DNA of 64,000 nucleotides from Bradyrhizobium sp. 1 (GTDB taxonomy: Bacteria; Pseudomonadota; Alphaproteobacteria; Rhizobiales; Xanthobacteraceae): assembly GCF_023073315.1 (NCBI RefSeq), contig NZ_JADPJH010000014.1, positions 471,952 to 535,951 of the forward strand, written 5' to 3'. Positions within the stretch are counted from its first letter, which is position 1; each line of letters starts with the position of its first letter. The translations under genes and the position numbers were made by a program. This document shows positions 48,601-57,145 of this stretch, one piece after another. A model generated the notes under the pieces. It made no database searches. It worked only from the letters and a program-made list of their open reading frames with translations, and was not told the origin of the DNA.

Positions 48601-48747
48601 CTATCTAGGGGCGCCCGACATCAGCAATTGTTTCTCGATCTCGTAGGCCGGCAGCTTGACGAGGTCCTTGCCGACCTCGCCCTGAAGCACCTTGCGCCCG
48701 TCGCACACGACCAGCCAGTCACTCTTATCCAGTCTCATCTTGTCCAT
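48601..48747 (-). CDS. Short protein resembling the N-terminus of host-attachment-family proteins
   Basis: A 48-residue cytosolic protein. Its start MDKMRLDKSDWLVVCDGRKVL matches the start of the roughly 140-residue host attachment (baeRF-like) proteins of rhizobia, which begin with WVVVCDG. Here the frame diverges after residue 22 and stops at 48. GGAG lies seven bases before the ATG, so it may still be translated. I read it as a degraded relic or a genuinely truncated family member. Confidence 0.5.
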   Translation of the reverse strand: MDKMRLDKSDWLVVCDGRKVLQGEVGKDLVKLPAYEIEKQLLMSGAPR

Positions 48748-49059
48748 TGCACAGCTCCAGGCATCTTGTGAGCCTGCCCTTCGAATTCTAGAAAGACTGG
48801 CCACGACGACAAGATTAGAGGCAAAGCAGCGCCAGTGGATTGCGCGGATCAAGGATGGCGGCGGTGTCGTGCGGAGCAACGCCAGCGCAGACGCAGGATT
48901 GGTCACGCGCGCAAACCTGGGATAGTCTGGGGGAGTGAGAGGTCAGGACTGCGGCGGCGGCTAGCTGAAGATTTGTTCATCAGCATTACATTTCGGGACC
49001 GCCACAATTTGATCAGAACAACTTCGATATCCTGTATTGCGTAAGCAGAGGAAGACATC
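48748..49059. other. 312-base intergenic region
   Basis: No supported gene and no repeat is seen. It separates the truncated host-attachment-like gene (minus) from the small secreted protein at 49060. Confidence 0.5.
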
Positions 49060-49335
49060 ATGAAGCTTAAGATTGGCCTCGTCGCCGCATCCCTGTTCGG
49101 TGCCATCATGGCATCGCCGGCGGCGTCCGCCATGCCCATCGCGCCCGCACCTGCGGTCCCGCAGGTCTCCGACGTCGAGCAGGTCCGTCTGGTCTGCGAC
49201 GCCTGGGGACGCTGTTTCCGGCGCCCGAACTATTATGGATACTACGGCGCCCCGGCGCCGTATTACGGCCCCCGATACTATGGGCCCCGCTATTACGGCC
49301 CTCGCTATTACGGGCCACGCTATCGCCGCTGGTGA
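49060..49335 (+). CDS. Small secreted protein with YYGPR tandem repeats
   Basis: A 91-residue exported protein. The signal peptide (KLKIGLVAASLFGAIMASPAASA) is followed by a proline-rich linker, a short CDAWGRC segment with two cysteines, and four copies of YYGPR (residues 67-87) encoded by near-identical DNA repeats. It ends in RYRRW. GAGGAAG precedes the ATG. Tyrosine-rich tandem repeats of this kind are common in small envelope proteins of rhizobia; no function is established. A strong terminator follows immediately. Confidence 0.75.
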   Translation: MKLKIGLVAASLFGAIMASPAASAMPIAPAPAVPQVSDVEQVRLVCDAWGRCFRRPNYYGYYGAPAPYYGPRYYGPRYYGPRYYGPRYRRW

Positions 49336-49340
49336 TTTCT

Positions 49341-49369
49341 GAAGGGGCCTTTCGGGCCCCTTCGCTTTT
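49341..49369 (+). terminator. Intrinsic terminator after the YYGPR protein gene
   Basis: GAAGGGGCC (49341-49349) pairs with GGCCCCTTC (49355-49363), loop TTTCG, followed by GCTTTT. It sits six bases after the stop codon. Confidence 0.85.
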
Positions 49370-49463
49370 GCGAGATGCGGACGGCGATGCTCTCGCGATC
49401 TGGAGCGGCTCCAAAACTGATCCAGATCAAGGACGACGAGCACCGTCCCGTCATGCTGCGCCG

Positions 49464-49637
49464 ATGGCGGATCTTATTGTTTTCCGATGCCCCCAGACAG
49501 GCATGAATGTGCAGACGCATCTGGAGAAGCAGCAGAGACCCGAAGGGCGCCGCTTCGAGTCCTTCGCCTGCCCCGCTTGCACACGCCTGCATTTCATTGA
49601 TCTCGCCTCCGGCCAGCCGATGAGCCGAGACCGTTGA
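49464..49637 (+). CDS. Small zinc-ribbon-like protein
   Basis: A 57-residue protein with FRCPQTGMNVQTHLEK and FACPACTRLHFIDLASGQ. The CP...CPAC cysteines form a two-plus-one zinc-ribbon-like pattern. The opening (LIVFRCPQTGMNVQT) is one I recognise in small Bradyrhizobium proteins. No ribosome site is obvious, so translation is not certain. Possibly a nucleic-acid or protein-binding accessory factor. Confidence 0.6.
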   Translation: MADLIVFRCPQTGMNVQTHLEKQQRPEGRRFESFACPACTRLHFIDLASGQPMSRDR

Positions 49638-49783
49638 GAGTGACATCGATCTGCCGCGCAGCGTGGCATGATGTCCGCAATACTACGGCCAGGAATCCAG
49701 TTTACTGAATCGTCATGTTTCGCCATTGATGGCGACGTACCGACGTTCATTTCACTGTCACATTTCAGCACCCGGCCAGACGC

Positions 49784-50749
49784 ATGTTCTTCGACGCTCT
49801 CGCCCCCTCTTCCGCACTTCAGTTGGTCCAGTTCGCCGATGTCGACGCGTTTCGGCCGGCCGAGCAGCTGGAGGATGCCCGGAGCATTCCCCTCGACGTC
49901 GCGAATTTCGCGGCAGCCCGCGCGGTCGTGAACCTGCCGGGGTGCCGGATCATCGTGGCACGCTCGTTTGCGCGCATCCTGGAGACCACCTATCGCGCGC
50001 CGGGTGGCATGGTGATCCTGCCGATGACCGACGATCTGCGGGCCTCCTCGAGCGGGATAGATCTCGACTCGCGCATCTTCATCGCCTTGCGCGGCAACCA
50101 TCATTGCCATTTCGTCGAGCATCAGACCAATTACCACGCGCTGATCATGTTTTCACCCGCACTGCGGGATCGCGGCTGGTTCGATCGCGCCGATGCATTG
50201 TGGGTTCGCATCGCAGACCCGGCTGCTCATCTTCATGCCCGACAGCTCGTGCTCGATATCCTGAGGACCGCGTCTGTAAACCCGCACATGTTCGAAGCCA
50301 GAGAGGTCGCCGCCCACCTCCAGGAAGGCCTGCTGCTCGCCTTCGACGACCTGTTTCAAATTGACCCGATGTCGGCGCGCAGCGCCCCGAGTGCAGGCGC
50401 GCGATCCACCAAACTCGTGCAGCAGATCGACGACTACGTCGCGGCCTATCCGACCTCACCGATCTATACCGCCAATCTCGCCGACGAATTCGGCGTCTCG
50501 GTCCGGACTCTCAGTGGAGCGGTGGCCAAGGTGCGCGGCATGAGCCTGCATCAATACATCCGCCTGAAGCGACTGTGGGCGACCCGCACCCAGCTCCTCA
50601 GGACCAGTGGCGCATCGGTTGCGACCTGCGCACGCGCCCAGGGTTTTCATCACTTGGGCGAGTTCGCCTCAGCCTACCGCGCGACCTTCCATGAGGCGCC
50701 CTCGGACACGCTGGCTCGGGGGCGACAGACCGGTTTTCCCGCGAGCTGA
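49784..50749 (+). CDS. AraC-family transcriptional regulator
   Basis: A 321-residue regulator. The C-terminal AraC double helix-turn-helix (about 215-310) reads YTANLADEFGVSVRTLSGAVAKVRGMSLHQYIRLKRLWATRTQLL then VATCARAQGFHHLGEFASAYRATFHEAPSDTL. The N-terminal sensory half (1-200) is not recognised and has no cysteine-metal site. No target gene is adjacent. The ribosome site before the ATG is weak. It is followed by an intrinsic terminator and then a small membrane protein. Confidence 0.88.
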   Translation: MFFDALAPSSALQLVQFADVDAFRPAEQLEDARSIPLDVANFAAARAVVNLPGCRIIVARSFARILETTYRAPGGMVILPMTDDLRASSSGIDLDSRIFIALRGNHHCHFVEHQTNYHALIMFSPALRDRGWFDRADALWVRIADPAAHLHARQLVLDILRTASVNPHMFEAREVAAHLQEGLLLAFDDLFQIDPMSARSAPSAGARSTKLVQQIDDYVAAYPTSPIYTANLADEFGVSVRTLSGAVAKVRGMSLHQYIRLKRLWATRTQLLRTSGASVATCARAQGFHHLGEFASAYRATFHEAPSDTLARGRQTGFPAS

Positions 50750-50865
50750 CATCCTAAGCAGGCGCCTCGAATGCCACCGATCGCGCGGTAGGCCGCCATG
50801 GAACCTGTGCTTCCGGATGGCGTTACCAAGCCAGTGTGTCGCCAAATCCAGCCTCCACACAGAAC

Positions 50866-50896
50866 ACCCCGCGCATCCAAGGCGTGGGGTTTTTCT
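50866..50896 (+). terminator. Intrinsic terminator downstream of the AraC gene
   Basis: ACCCCGCGC (50866-50874) pairs with GCGTGGGGT (50882-50890), one mismatch, followed by TTTTCTC. It lies 30 bases before the ATG of the small membrane protein, so that gene must have a promoter overlapping or following the hairpin. Confidence 0.75.
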
Positions 50897-50924
50897 CGCC
50901 TTCGTTATCGATCCAGGGGAAAGC

Positions 50925-51077
50925 ATGTCCATCAGCCGCAATGTACTGTTCTTGATTATTGGCGCTCTGATCGTCACGGCAGGCGTGCTGGGCTACAATC
51001 TTTACCAGACGAAAAAGCAACCCGACGGCGTGCAGATCAACGTCGGTCCGAATGGAATGAAGATCCAGGGCAAGTAG
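50925..51077 (+). CDS. Very small single-span membrane protein
   Basis: A 50-residue protein: MSISRNVLFLIIGALIVTAG is a single membrane segment, then VLGYNLYQTKKQPDGVQINVGPNGMKIQGK, probably in the periplasm. AGGGGA lies four bases before the ATG. Proteins of this shape are widespread in Bradyrhizobiaceae and could be regulatory partners of a membrane complex. Nothing more specific can be said. The tRNA gene follows 50 bases downstream on the opposite strand. Confidence 0.72.
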   Translation: MSISRNVLFLIIGALIVTAGVLGYNLYQTKKQPDGVQINVGPNGMKIQGK

Positions 51078-51127
51078 GCGGGCCTTGCGGATTGCATCGG
51101 CCGGGCTCGAAGCTCCGGCCTTGCAAA

Positions 51128-51204
51128 TGGCGCGCTCGGAAGGATTCGAACCTCCGGCCCTCGGAATCGAAATCCGATGCTCTATCCAGCTGAGCTACGA
51201 GCGC
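51128..51204 (-). tRNA. tRNA-Arg (anticodon TCG)
   Basis: 77 bases including an encoded CCA end. Acceptor GCGCTCG pairs with CGAGCGC, discriminator G. D arm AGCTCAGCTGGATAGAGC, anticodon stem TCGGA/TCCGA with loop TTTCGAT (anticodon TCG, reading CGA), variable loop, T arm GGTTCGAATCC. No integrase or att duplicate is visible nearby. Confidence 0.93.
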
Positions 51205-51307
51205 CCTGGCCCGGCAGACGGGCCGTCACCGAACGCCACCCGACGGTGCTGGACAGCCATCACCGGGCGGCGTTCGGACGCGTTCGAATTAGCAGAGAGG
51301 CTGGCCA

Positions 51308-51339
51308 ATAAAAAGCCCTATCCGCCTCCATCGAGGCGG
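51308..51339 (-). terminator. Intrinsic terminator for the gene at 51354-51884
   Basis: CCGCCTC (51322-51328) pairs with GAGGCGG (51333-51339), loop CATC. On the minus strand, GGGCTTTTTATT follows four bases after the stem. Confidence 0.8.
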
Positions 51340-51353
51340 GCCAAGGGCGGGCC

Positions 51354-51884
51354 TCACCAGGTGGTGTTGAACAGGCCAAAATGCGGCTGCTGCGCCACCA
51401 GCATCATCGGCTGACCGCGCTGCGGCGCCGGATGCGCCCTGGCGACCTTGCGCTTGGGCTGAGCCGGAGCAGCCTGAGGGATCTGCGCTTGAGCCTGCTG
51501 GGCCTGAATCTGCGGCTTCGCCTCGGCCTTCCTGGCTGAGGCGGTGTCGACCTTCAAATTGGGCGTGAACTGGGCAAACGTCTCGCGCACCCGCGCCTTC
51601 GCCGACATCTCGGCAAGGGCCGGCGACGCAGCGTCATGCACCGGAGGCTGAGGCGCAGCGACAGCTGCGGTCTTCATCACGGGCGCGGCGATCGTGGGCT
51701 GGCTGGTGTCGAGCACGACCCGCTCGGGCAGATGGCGATCGGACCGGATCCGGATCAGCGGCTGGTCGTTGCTTGCGGTCGCGACCGCTTGCGCAACGGG
51801 TGACGCCGGCACAACGTAGTTCACCGCGAACAGCAGTGTGAGCAGGGCTCCACCGACAAAGACGAAATACCGAAAGATGGGCAT
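51354..51884 (-). CDS. Membrane-anchored hypothetical protein, Ala/Gln/Pro-rich
   Basis: A 176-residue protein. A single N-terminal membrane segment (IFRYFVFVGGALLTLLFAVNY) is followed by a long low-complexity periplasmic or cytoplasmic part rich in Ala, Gln and Pro (KAEAKPQIQAQQAQAQIPQAAPAQPKRKVARAHPAPQ). GGAG nine bases before the ATG. Widespread in Bradyrhizobium without known role. It may be an envelope linker protein. The terminator at 51308-51339 ends its transcript. Confidence 0.72.
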   Translation of the reverse strand: MPIFRYFVFVGGALLTLLFAVNYVVPASPVAQAVATASNDQPLIRIRSDRHLPERVVLDTSQPTIAAPVMKTAAVAAPQPPVHDAASPALAEMSAKARVRETFAQFTPNLKVDTASARKAEAKPQIQAQQAQAQIPQAAPAQPKRKVARAHPAPQRGQPMMLVAQQPHFGLFNTTW

Positions 51885-52045
51885 TGGCCACGCTCCGCCC
51901 CCCGCATCCCCGCGTGGGCTCTTCGCCTTAACAGGCGATACTCTAATTGGTTCCGACACCCAGCCATTGGTTCAAATGGCAACGCCAAGTTTTTCGGCCA
52001 AGACCCAAGGACAGTAACTTTTCCGCTACTGGAAAACGCCGCCCT

Positions 52046-52612
52046 CTATGCGCGCCGTGCTGCAACCAGCGAACACTTCGCCTGATCGGCATTCACGTTG
52101 ATGAAGCCGACGGGAACGCGCGCAAAGGTCTTGCGGCTCTTCATGGTTACCGTCTCGGCCAGCACGCGGCTGCGGTCGGTGAGATGACTGCCATCGCGTC
52201 GTGCGAATGCGCAAACGATCTCCAGATCCTTTACGGCATAGTCATTGTCGTTTCGCAGTGTGAACGTCACCAGCGCCTTGGAGCCGAGGCCACCGCGGCG
52301 CCAGGTCTGCGATGAAATCTTGAGACGATCGAGCTCGGCGGAAGCCTGAGCCTGGGCGATCGGAGAGGCCGCAGCTGCCGCATCGCCAAGGGCAGCCGGT
52401 TCGATGGCTGCCACGTCCGGCTTCACCGGCTCAGTGGCGTTGCCTTTGGAGGGGGGCAGCAGCATCCAGACGCCGCATCCGACGATGATCACCGCCAGCA
52501 GCGACAACAGGCTTCGGCCAAAAGAGACGCTCGCGACCGTCACGGCCCGCGCGAAGCGCTCACCGATCCCGGCGAAACGTCCTAGCCCTATCAGGTCAAG
52601 CCTGGCGTTCAT
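52046..52612 (-). CDS. Membrane-anchored hypothetical protein with FxLYD-like domain
   Basis: A 188-residue protein with one N-terminal membrane segment (SLLSLLAVIIVGCGVWMLLP, about 35-55), an alanine-rich linker, and a C-terminal globular part. That part (TFTLRNDNDYAVKDLEIVCAFARRDGSHLTDRSRVLAETVTMKSRKTFARVPVGFINVNADQAKCSL) looks like the beta-sandwich domains used to bind cell-surface partners, with two cysteines likely bridged. No family is certain. The ATG at 52612 has no clear ribosome site. Confidence 0.68.
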   Translation of the reverse strand: MNARLDLIGLGRFAGIGERFARAVTVASVSFGRSLLSLLAVIIVGCGVWMLLPPSKGNATEPVKPDVAAIEPAALGDAAAAASPIAQAQASAELDRLKISSQTWRRGGLGSKALVTFTLRNDNDYAVKDLEIVCAFARRDGSHLTDRSRVLAETVTMKSRKTFARVPVGFINVNADQAKCSLVAARRA

Positions 52613-52792
52613 GGCGATGTCACCGATGGTGGCCGAACAGGTTCGACGACGGATTTAGCCACTGCTTACCTTAATCCGGCGGACGAACTAAGGTTCCCGC
52701 GCTTCATGCGAGTCGGCAAGGACGGTGGCGACCACTGCCTGGGGCCGCTAACATGCGCCGCAACATCAAAGACCCCGTTGGGAGAACATGAA

Positions 52793-53179
52793 ATGCCAGT
52801 CGTCGTCACTTGGGATCACGTCCATCTGCGCAGCCCCGATCCGGAGGCCACGGCAGCTTGGCTGCAGGACATCCTCGGTGGCGAGGTCGTGCGTGCGCCG
52901 GGACGCATCGACGTGAATCTTGGCGGCGCGAAAATCTTCATCGCACCGCTCGAGGGCGACAACGCCGTCAACCCGCCGCCGCCGCACCCGCATCAGGGCC
53001 TCGACCATTTCGGACTGACGGTGAAGGACATCGACGCCGTCGCAGCCGAGATCAAGGCCAAAGGCGTCACCTTCACGCGCGAGCCGACCACACTCCGGCC
53101 GGGCGTGCGCATCTGTTTCATCCGCGGCCCCGAAGGCATCTCCATCGAGCTGCTCGAGCGCGACAAGAAATACACCTAA
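52793..53179 (+). CDS. VOC-family (glyoxalase-fold) protein
   Basis: A 128-residue protein of the vicinal oxygen chelate superfamily with two beta-alpha-beta-beta-beta repeats. Metal ligands are visible as WDHVHL (first His), DHFGLTV (second His) and SIELLERD (Glu). These proteins catalyse isomerisation, dioxygenation or resistance reactions on bound metal. Substrate not assignable. GGAG is nine bases before ATG 52793. It is convergent with the secreted hypothetical gene at 53237. Confidence 0.87.
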   Translation: MPVVVTWDHVHLRSPDPEATAAWLQDILGGEVVRAPGRIDVNLGGAKIFIAPLEGDNAVNPPPPHPHQGLDHFGLTVKDIDAVAAEIKAKGVTFTREPTTLRPGVRICFIRGPEGISIELLERDKKYT

Positions 53180-53209
53180 CGCGGCGCGAGCCGCATCAGG
53201 CAACAGCGA

Positions 53210-53233
53210 GGCCAGCCGGCGTGCCGTCTGGCC
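53210..53233. terminator. Hairpin between convergent genes
   Basis: GGCCAG (53210-53215) pairs with CTGGCC (53228-53233), and inner CGGC/GCCG with a GT loop and one unpaired base on each side. No strong T-run, so a bidirectional GC-rich stop. Confidence 0.6.
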
Positions 53234-53236
53234 CGC

Positions 53237-53623
53237 TTAAGTCATGCTACCGGGCATAAAGCATCGGATGGTCACGCCCATGTAGCCGTAGATCGGCCAC
53301 ACCATGGTACGCCCAACCCGGTTCGGCTCAGAGATCACGGCCTCCTCGGGCACGTCGACCCAGACCAGCTCCTGCTGCTGACCGTCGAGCACGTAGCCCA
53401 GGCGCGGGACGCGGACACGAAAGTGTCCGTCCTTGCTGTCCCAGTCGGAGTCCGAGAGCGCCGATCCGTCGGCATCCGAGCAGCATGGCCCCTTGCCGCT
53501 TCGCAGGCCGTCGAACCAGGCCTTCAATTCGGCATTGGTGTTGACGAACTGGCCGCGGTCGCGCGCGTGCCCCAAAGGGGCTGCGAGCGCCACAAGAGCC
53601 ATGGCGCAAGCCAGCCTCGTCAC
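53237..53623 (-). CDS. Small secreted protein of unknown function
   Basis: A 128-residue exported protein. I start at GTG 53623 since it gives a normal signal peptide (TRLACAMALVALAAPLGHA); a longer frame upstream has no better start. The mature part contains NTNAELKAWFDGLRSGKGPCCSDADGSAL and a compact WDSKDGHFRVRVP...LVWVDVPEEAVISEPNRVGRTMVWPIYGY. Cys-Cys-Ser-Asp is a recognisable motif in a set of hypothetical alphaproteobacterial proteins. Function unknown. It converges on the VOC gene. Confidence 0.68.
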   Translation of the reverse strand: MTRLACAMALVALAAPLGHARDRGQFVNTNAELKAWFDGLRSGKGPCCSDADGSALSDSDWDSKDGHFRVRVPRLGYVLDGQQQELVWVDVPEEAVISEPNRVGRTMVWPIYGYMGVTIRCFMPGSMT

Positions 53624-53982
53624 GCTTCGCCGGCGTGTCGCGTTGCCTATCCTCCATTTTTCGCTTTTGCATTTCGTGGAACGCGCACTGTACAGACGCG
53701 GCTTATTGCCGCCGGAATCGATCCAGTTGCTCACGTTTGTCTTGCTCCAGCACCCCGCGGCTAGTGCAACAATGGTTATGCATGTTGCGGGCCAACTCTG
53801 ATTCGCAACTGTCAGCCTCGCCTCATGATGAGACAGTCATACGTGCGTCATAGACAAGCGGGGGCAATTACGGTTTCAAGACTTGCCAACCGCAAACTGC
53901 CACGTTGCGCCAGGGGATGCGCTTTGGCATAAAAGTGCTACCGGTTACGCCATTGGGCGATGGCGGCCGGCCCCGGGACGTT

Positions 53983-54336
53983 ATGAAGAACGGCCTCTAT
54001 TCGATTCACGTCAACCTGCTCGATGGTCGAACAGGCAAGGGCAGCGGCGTGATTCTTTTCCGCGACGGCAAGATCCTCGGCGGCGATGCCTACCTTTATT
54101 ACAGCGGCAGCTACGTGGTGAAGGACGACCACACCTTCAAAGGCGAGGTGCTGGTGCAACGGCACACCTCGCCGAGAGGCAACGACAATCCCCTGTTCGG
54201 CGGCCCTGCCCCGGTCGGCATCGGCGTCAGCGGGACCTACACGGATACGCGCGCGGAGATGACGGGCACCGCCCTCGTCGGCAAGGCCAGCCTGATTTTC
54301 AACGCGACCCTGCACAAGCTCGCCGAAGCTGACTAG
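53983..54336 (+). CDS. GrlR-like protein
   Basis: A 117-residue cytosolic protein. NGLYSIHVNLLDGRTGKGSGVILFRDGKILGGDAYLYYSGSYVV is the start of a small beta-barrel, and TFKGEVLVQRHTS, GVSGTYTDTRAEMTGTALVGKASLIFNATLHKLA continues it. The pattern resembles GrlR, the lipocalin-like repressor of type III secretion regulators in enteric pathogens; in rhizobia such proteins are common without a type III locus. The ATG at 53983 is preferred to upstream frames with poor start context. It converges on a kinase gene ten bases away. Confidence 0.72.
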   Translation: MKNGLYSIHVNLLDGRTGKGSGVILFRDGKILGGDAYLYYSGSYVVKDDHTFKGEVLVQRHTSPRGNDNPLFGGPAPVGIGVSGTYTDTRAEMTGTALVGKASLIFNATLHKLAEAD

Positions 54337-54345
54337 GGGACGGAA

Positions 54346-57033
54346 CTATTCCGCAGCCTGCTCGAGCGGCGCGGTGCGAGGCAGGATGATCTGGATGCGC
54401 GTCCCCTCGCCTTGCTCTGAATCGAGATCGAGTCGTCCGCCGAGCCGGTTGGTGACGATGCTGTAGACGATGTGCAGCCCGAGGCCCGTGCCGCCTTGAT
54501 CGCGCCTGGTGGTAAAGAACGGATCGAAGGCGCGGCGGCGGACGTCGAGCGACATGCCGCAGCCATTGTCAGCGAAGATGATCTCGACATTGTCCTTGCC
54601 GGACTCGCGAACCTGGATGTCGATGATCCCCGGACGTCCGTCCGGAAATGCGTGCGCCACCGAATTGAGGAACAGATTGGTCAGCACCTGGCCATACGGG
54701 CCGGGATAGCTGTTCATGGTGAGGCTCGGCTGGCACTCGACATTGAGAGTCAGATTGTGTTTGCGCAGACCCGGCCGCAGGCTCATCACCACCTGCTCGG
54801 TGAGGTCGCCGAGATCGAATGAGCGCTGGTCCGAATAATTGCGGTCGGCCGCGACCTGCTTGAACGACTGGATCAGCTCGGCGGCGCGGTTGAGATTGGA
54901 GACCAGCTGCGAGGACGCATCGCGACTGGTGCTGAGGAACTCGTTGAGGGTGGAGCGGCGAAGCTCGCCGCGCTCCACTTCCGACGTGAACATCGCCGTC
55001 TTGCGCTCCAGTGCGGAGGCGACCGTGAGGCTGATGCCGACGGGGTTGTTGACCTCATGCGCCACGCCGGCAACGAGGCGCCCGAGCGCAGCGAGCTTCT
55101 CCGCCTCGATCAGCGAGGCCTGGGTCTCGCGCAGATTGCGCAGCGCCGTCTCGGCGGATTCCTTGGCCTTGCGCATCTCCTGCTCGCCGCGCTTGCGCTC
55201 GCCGATGTCGAGCGCCACGGTCACGATCCGCTCGATCTCGCCCTCGGTATCGAGCAGCGGCAGCTTGTTGACCAGCCATTGCCGCATGTTGCCGGAGGAA
55301 TCCTTGTACTCCTCCTCGTAGAAGCCGAGCCCCCTGCGCAAATTCAGCACGCGCTTGTCGTTCTCGTCGGTCTTGGCCGCGCCATAGCGCGACATCAAAT
55401 CGGCGGTGGTGCGGCCAAGCGCATCTCCGGGCTCGATGCCGAAGATGCCCGCCATGTAGCGGTTCATCAAGACATATCGCAGGTCGCGGTCCTTGACGTT
55501 GATGACCGCGGGCACGGTGTCGATAACCTGCTGGAGCAGCCGCCGTCCTTCCGCGATGGCGTCTTCCGCCCGCTTCTGGTCGGTGATGTCGCGCAGCGTA
55601 CCCTCGTAGCGGACGATGTTGCCCGCCTCGTCCCGCACGCCGGTGGCACTGTCGGAGAGCCACAGGATGTTGCCGCTGCGCTGGCGCACCTGATACTCGA
55701 ACTCGCGCACGATGCCATCGCGCGTCATCAGCCGCTGATATTCGAGCCGCGCCTCGGGGTGGACGTAGATCGTGTGGGCGATGTCGTTGATGCTGTCGAT
55801 CAGCTGCTTGGGGCTGTCATAGCCCATCATCCGCGCCAGCGCCGGATTGGCGTTGAGGAGGTCGCCGGACGGCGTCGTGACGTAGATGCCGTCGACCGAA
55901 CCCTCGAACAGTTTTCGGTAGCTCTCTTCGGCCAACCGCTGCTCGGTGAGCGCGCGCACCGCCGCCTCGCGGGCGGTGTCGGCCTCCTCCAGCGCGCGGC
56001 GGAACACTTCGGCGGCGCGAGCGATGTCGCCGATCTCGTTGTCGAGATCGGCGGACGGGATCGAGGTGTCTTTCTCGCCGGCGGCGAGCGCGCGGATCGA
56101 CCTTGCGATCTTTGCCAGCGGCCGAACCGTTCGTCGCACCACGAAGGCGGCCGCGACCATGCCGATCAGCACGCCGATGGTCCCGAACACAATGCTCTGC
56201 CATCGCGCCTCGGTCAGCGTGCGGGCGAAATCGCGCGACAGCACGTGACCGCGACGGGCAGAGACCTCGCGCAGCAACTCGGTGACGCGGCCGATCAGCC
56301 GGCCCTCGGTGCCCAGCACCTCGCGGTCGATGTCGGCGATCTGCCGCTCCCGGACCGCGACCGCGATGATGGCGTCGGCGTAGTCGTTCACGGCCGCCCT
56401 CAATCTGGCATCCGGGATGTCCATCGTCCGCATGTTCTGCGCGGCCTGCTCCGCCGCCGACGGGTTGCGCGCGAGCAGCCCGAGCGCGATCCGGCTCTGC
56501 GCCTCGGACAGGCGGGAGGCCAGCCCGCGGTCCGCGGTGGCTCCGACGGCCGCATCGAACTGGTCACGCAACGGCGGCAGGCCGGCGAGCAGCTGGGCGC
56601 GGCGGTCGATCAGGGTCGAGATCCGCTCGAGCCCATTGCGATAGGTCGCAAGGCGCTCGGTGACGCCGTCGATCATGTCCTGCTGCTCGGGCGCGAGCTC
56701 GATGCGGGTCTTCTTCAGGATGTCGCTCAGCGTCGAAGCCGCCTCGCCCACCTGCTTGAACTGGATGCCGGCGCCGGGATCGGTCACGAAGTCGCGGGCG
56801 GCGAGCCGCAGCTCGTTCATACGGCGGTCGATGTCCTCGGCGAGATCGCCGACGCTCTGGAGCCGCTGCAATTCGGCGAATGTCGTGTCGATGTGCCGGA
56901 TCGCGATCACGCTCGCGGTCGAGGTGACGATGATCACCGCCAGCACCAGAAGGAAGCTGCCGAAGGTGAGCTGGCCGATGGAGAGCGAGAATGTTCGCTT
57001 TTTCTCAGGGATCGGCGTCAATTCGGCGGACAT
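54346..57033 (-). CDS. Large membrane histidine kinase with HAMP and two PAS domains
   Basis: An 895-residue inner-membrane sensor. Transmembrane helix 1 (about 20-45) and helix 2 (about 280-300, GTIGVLIGMVAAAFVV) bracket a large helical periplasmic domain. HAMP follows (about 300-355), a coiled coil, PAS 1 (about 385-500), PAS 2 (about 520-640), then the dimerisation helix with GRLVAGVAHEVNNP (His659) and an ATPase domain with NLFLNSVAHAF, DNGCGMS and GTGLGLHIV. There is no receiver domain, unlike the two PAS hybrid kinases elsewhere in the window. No response regulator is adjacent. The start is the ATG at 57033. Confidence 0.88.
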   Translation of the reverse strand: MSAELTPIPEKKRTFSLSIGQLTFGSFLLVLAVIIVTSTASVIAIRHIDTTFAELQRLQSVGDLAEDIDRRMNELRLAARDFVTDPGAGIQFKQVGEAASTLSDILKKTRIELAPEQQDMIDGVTERLATYRNGLERISTLIDRRAQLLAGLPPLRDQFDAAVGATADRGLASRLSEAQSRIALGLLARNPSAAEQAAQNMRTMDIPDARLRAAVNDYADAIIAVAVRERQIADIDREVLGTEGRLIGRVTELLREVSARRGHVLSRDFARTLTEARWQSIVFGTIGVLIGMVAAAFVVRRTVRPLAKIARSIRALAAGEKDTSIPSADLDNEIGDIARAAEVFRRALEEADTAREAAVRALTEQRLAEESYRKLFEGSVDGIYVTTPSGDLLNANPALARMMGYDSPKQLIDSINDIAHTIYVHPEARLEYQRLMTRDGIVREFEYQVRQRSGNILWLSDSATGVRDEAGNIVRYEGTLRDITDQKRAEDAIAEGRRLLQQVIDTVPAVINVKDRDLRYVLMNRYMAGIFGIEPGDALGRTTADLMSRYGAAKTDENDKRVLNLRRGLGFYEEEYKDSSGNMRQWLVNKLPLLDTEGEIERIVTVALDIGERKRGEQEMRKAKESAETALRNLRETQASLIEAEKLAALGRLVAGVAHEVNNPVGISLTVASALERKTAMFTSEVERGELRRSTLNEFLSTSRDASSQLVSNLNRAAELIQSFKQVAADRNYSDQRSFDLGDLTEQVVMSLRPGLRKHNLTLNVECQPSLTMNSYPGPYGQVLTNLFLNSVAHAFPDGRPGIIDIQVRESGKDNVEIIFADNGCGMSLDVRRRAFDPFFTTRRDQGGTGLGLHIVYSIVTNRLGGRLDLDSEQGEGTRIQIILPRTAPLEQAAE

Positions 57034-57145
57034 CTGGCTTTGAGGACCGGGCTGCAGGAGGCCCAATATACGACGTATTGCGGCCCCGGGGGAACATGCC
57101 TGGAGCCGCCGAATACCTTTATATTGAGGTGCTCGCCGTTTCCGA

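Noticed and set aside
51128..51353. tRNA-Arg as an integration site for a mobile element
   Set aside because: No integrase, no repeated tRNA 3' end and no change of gene character downstream.
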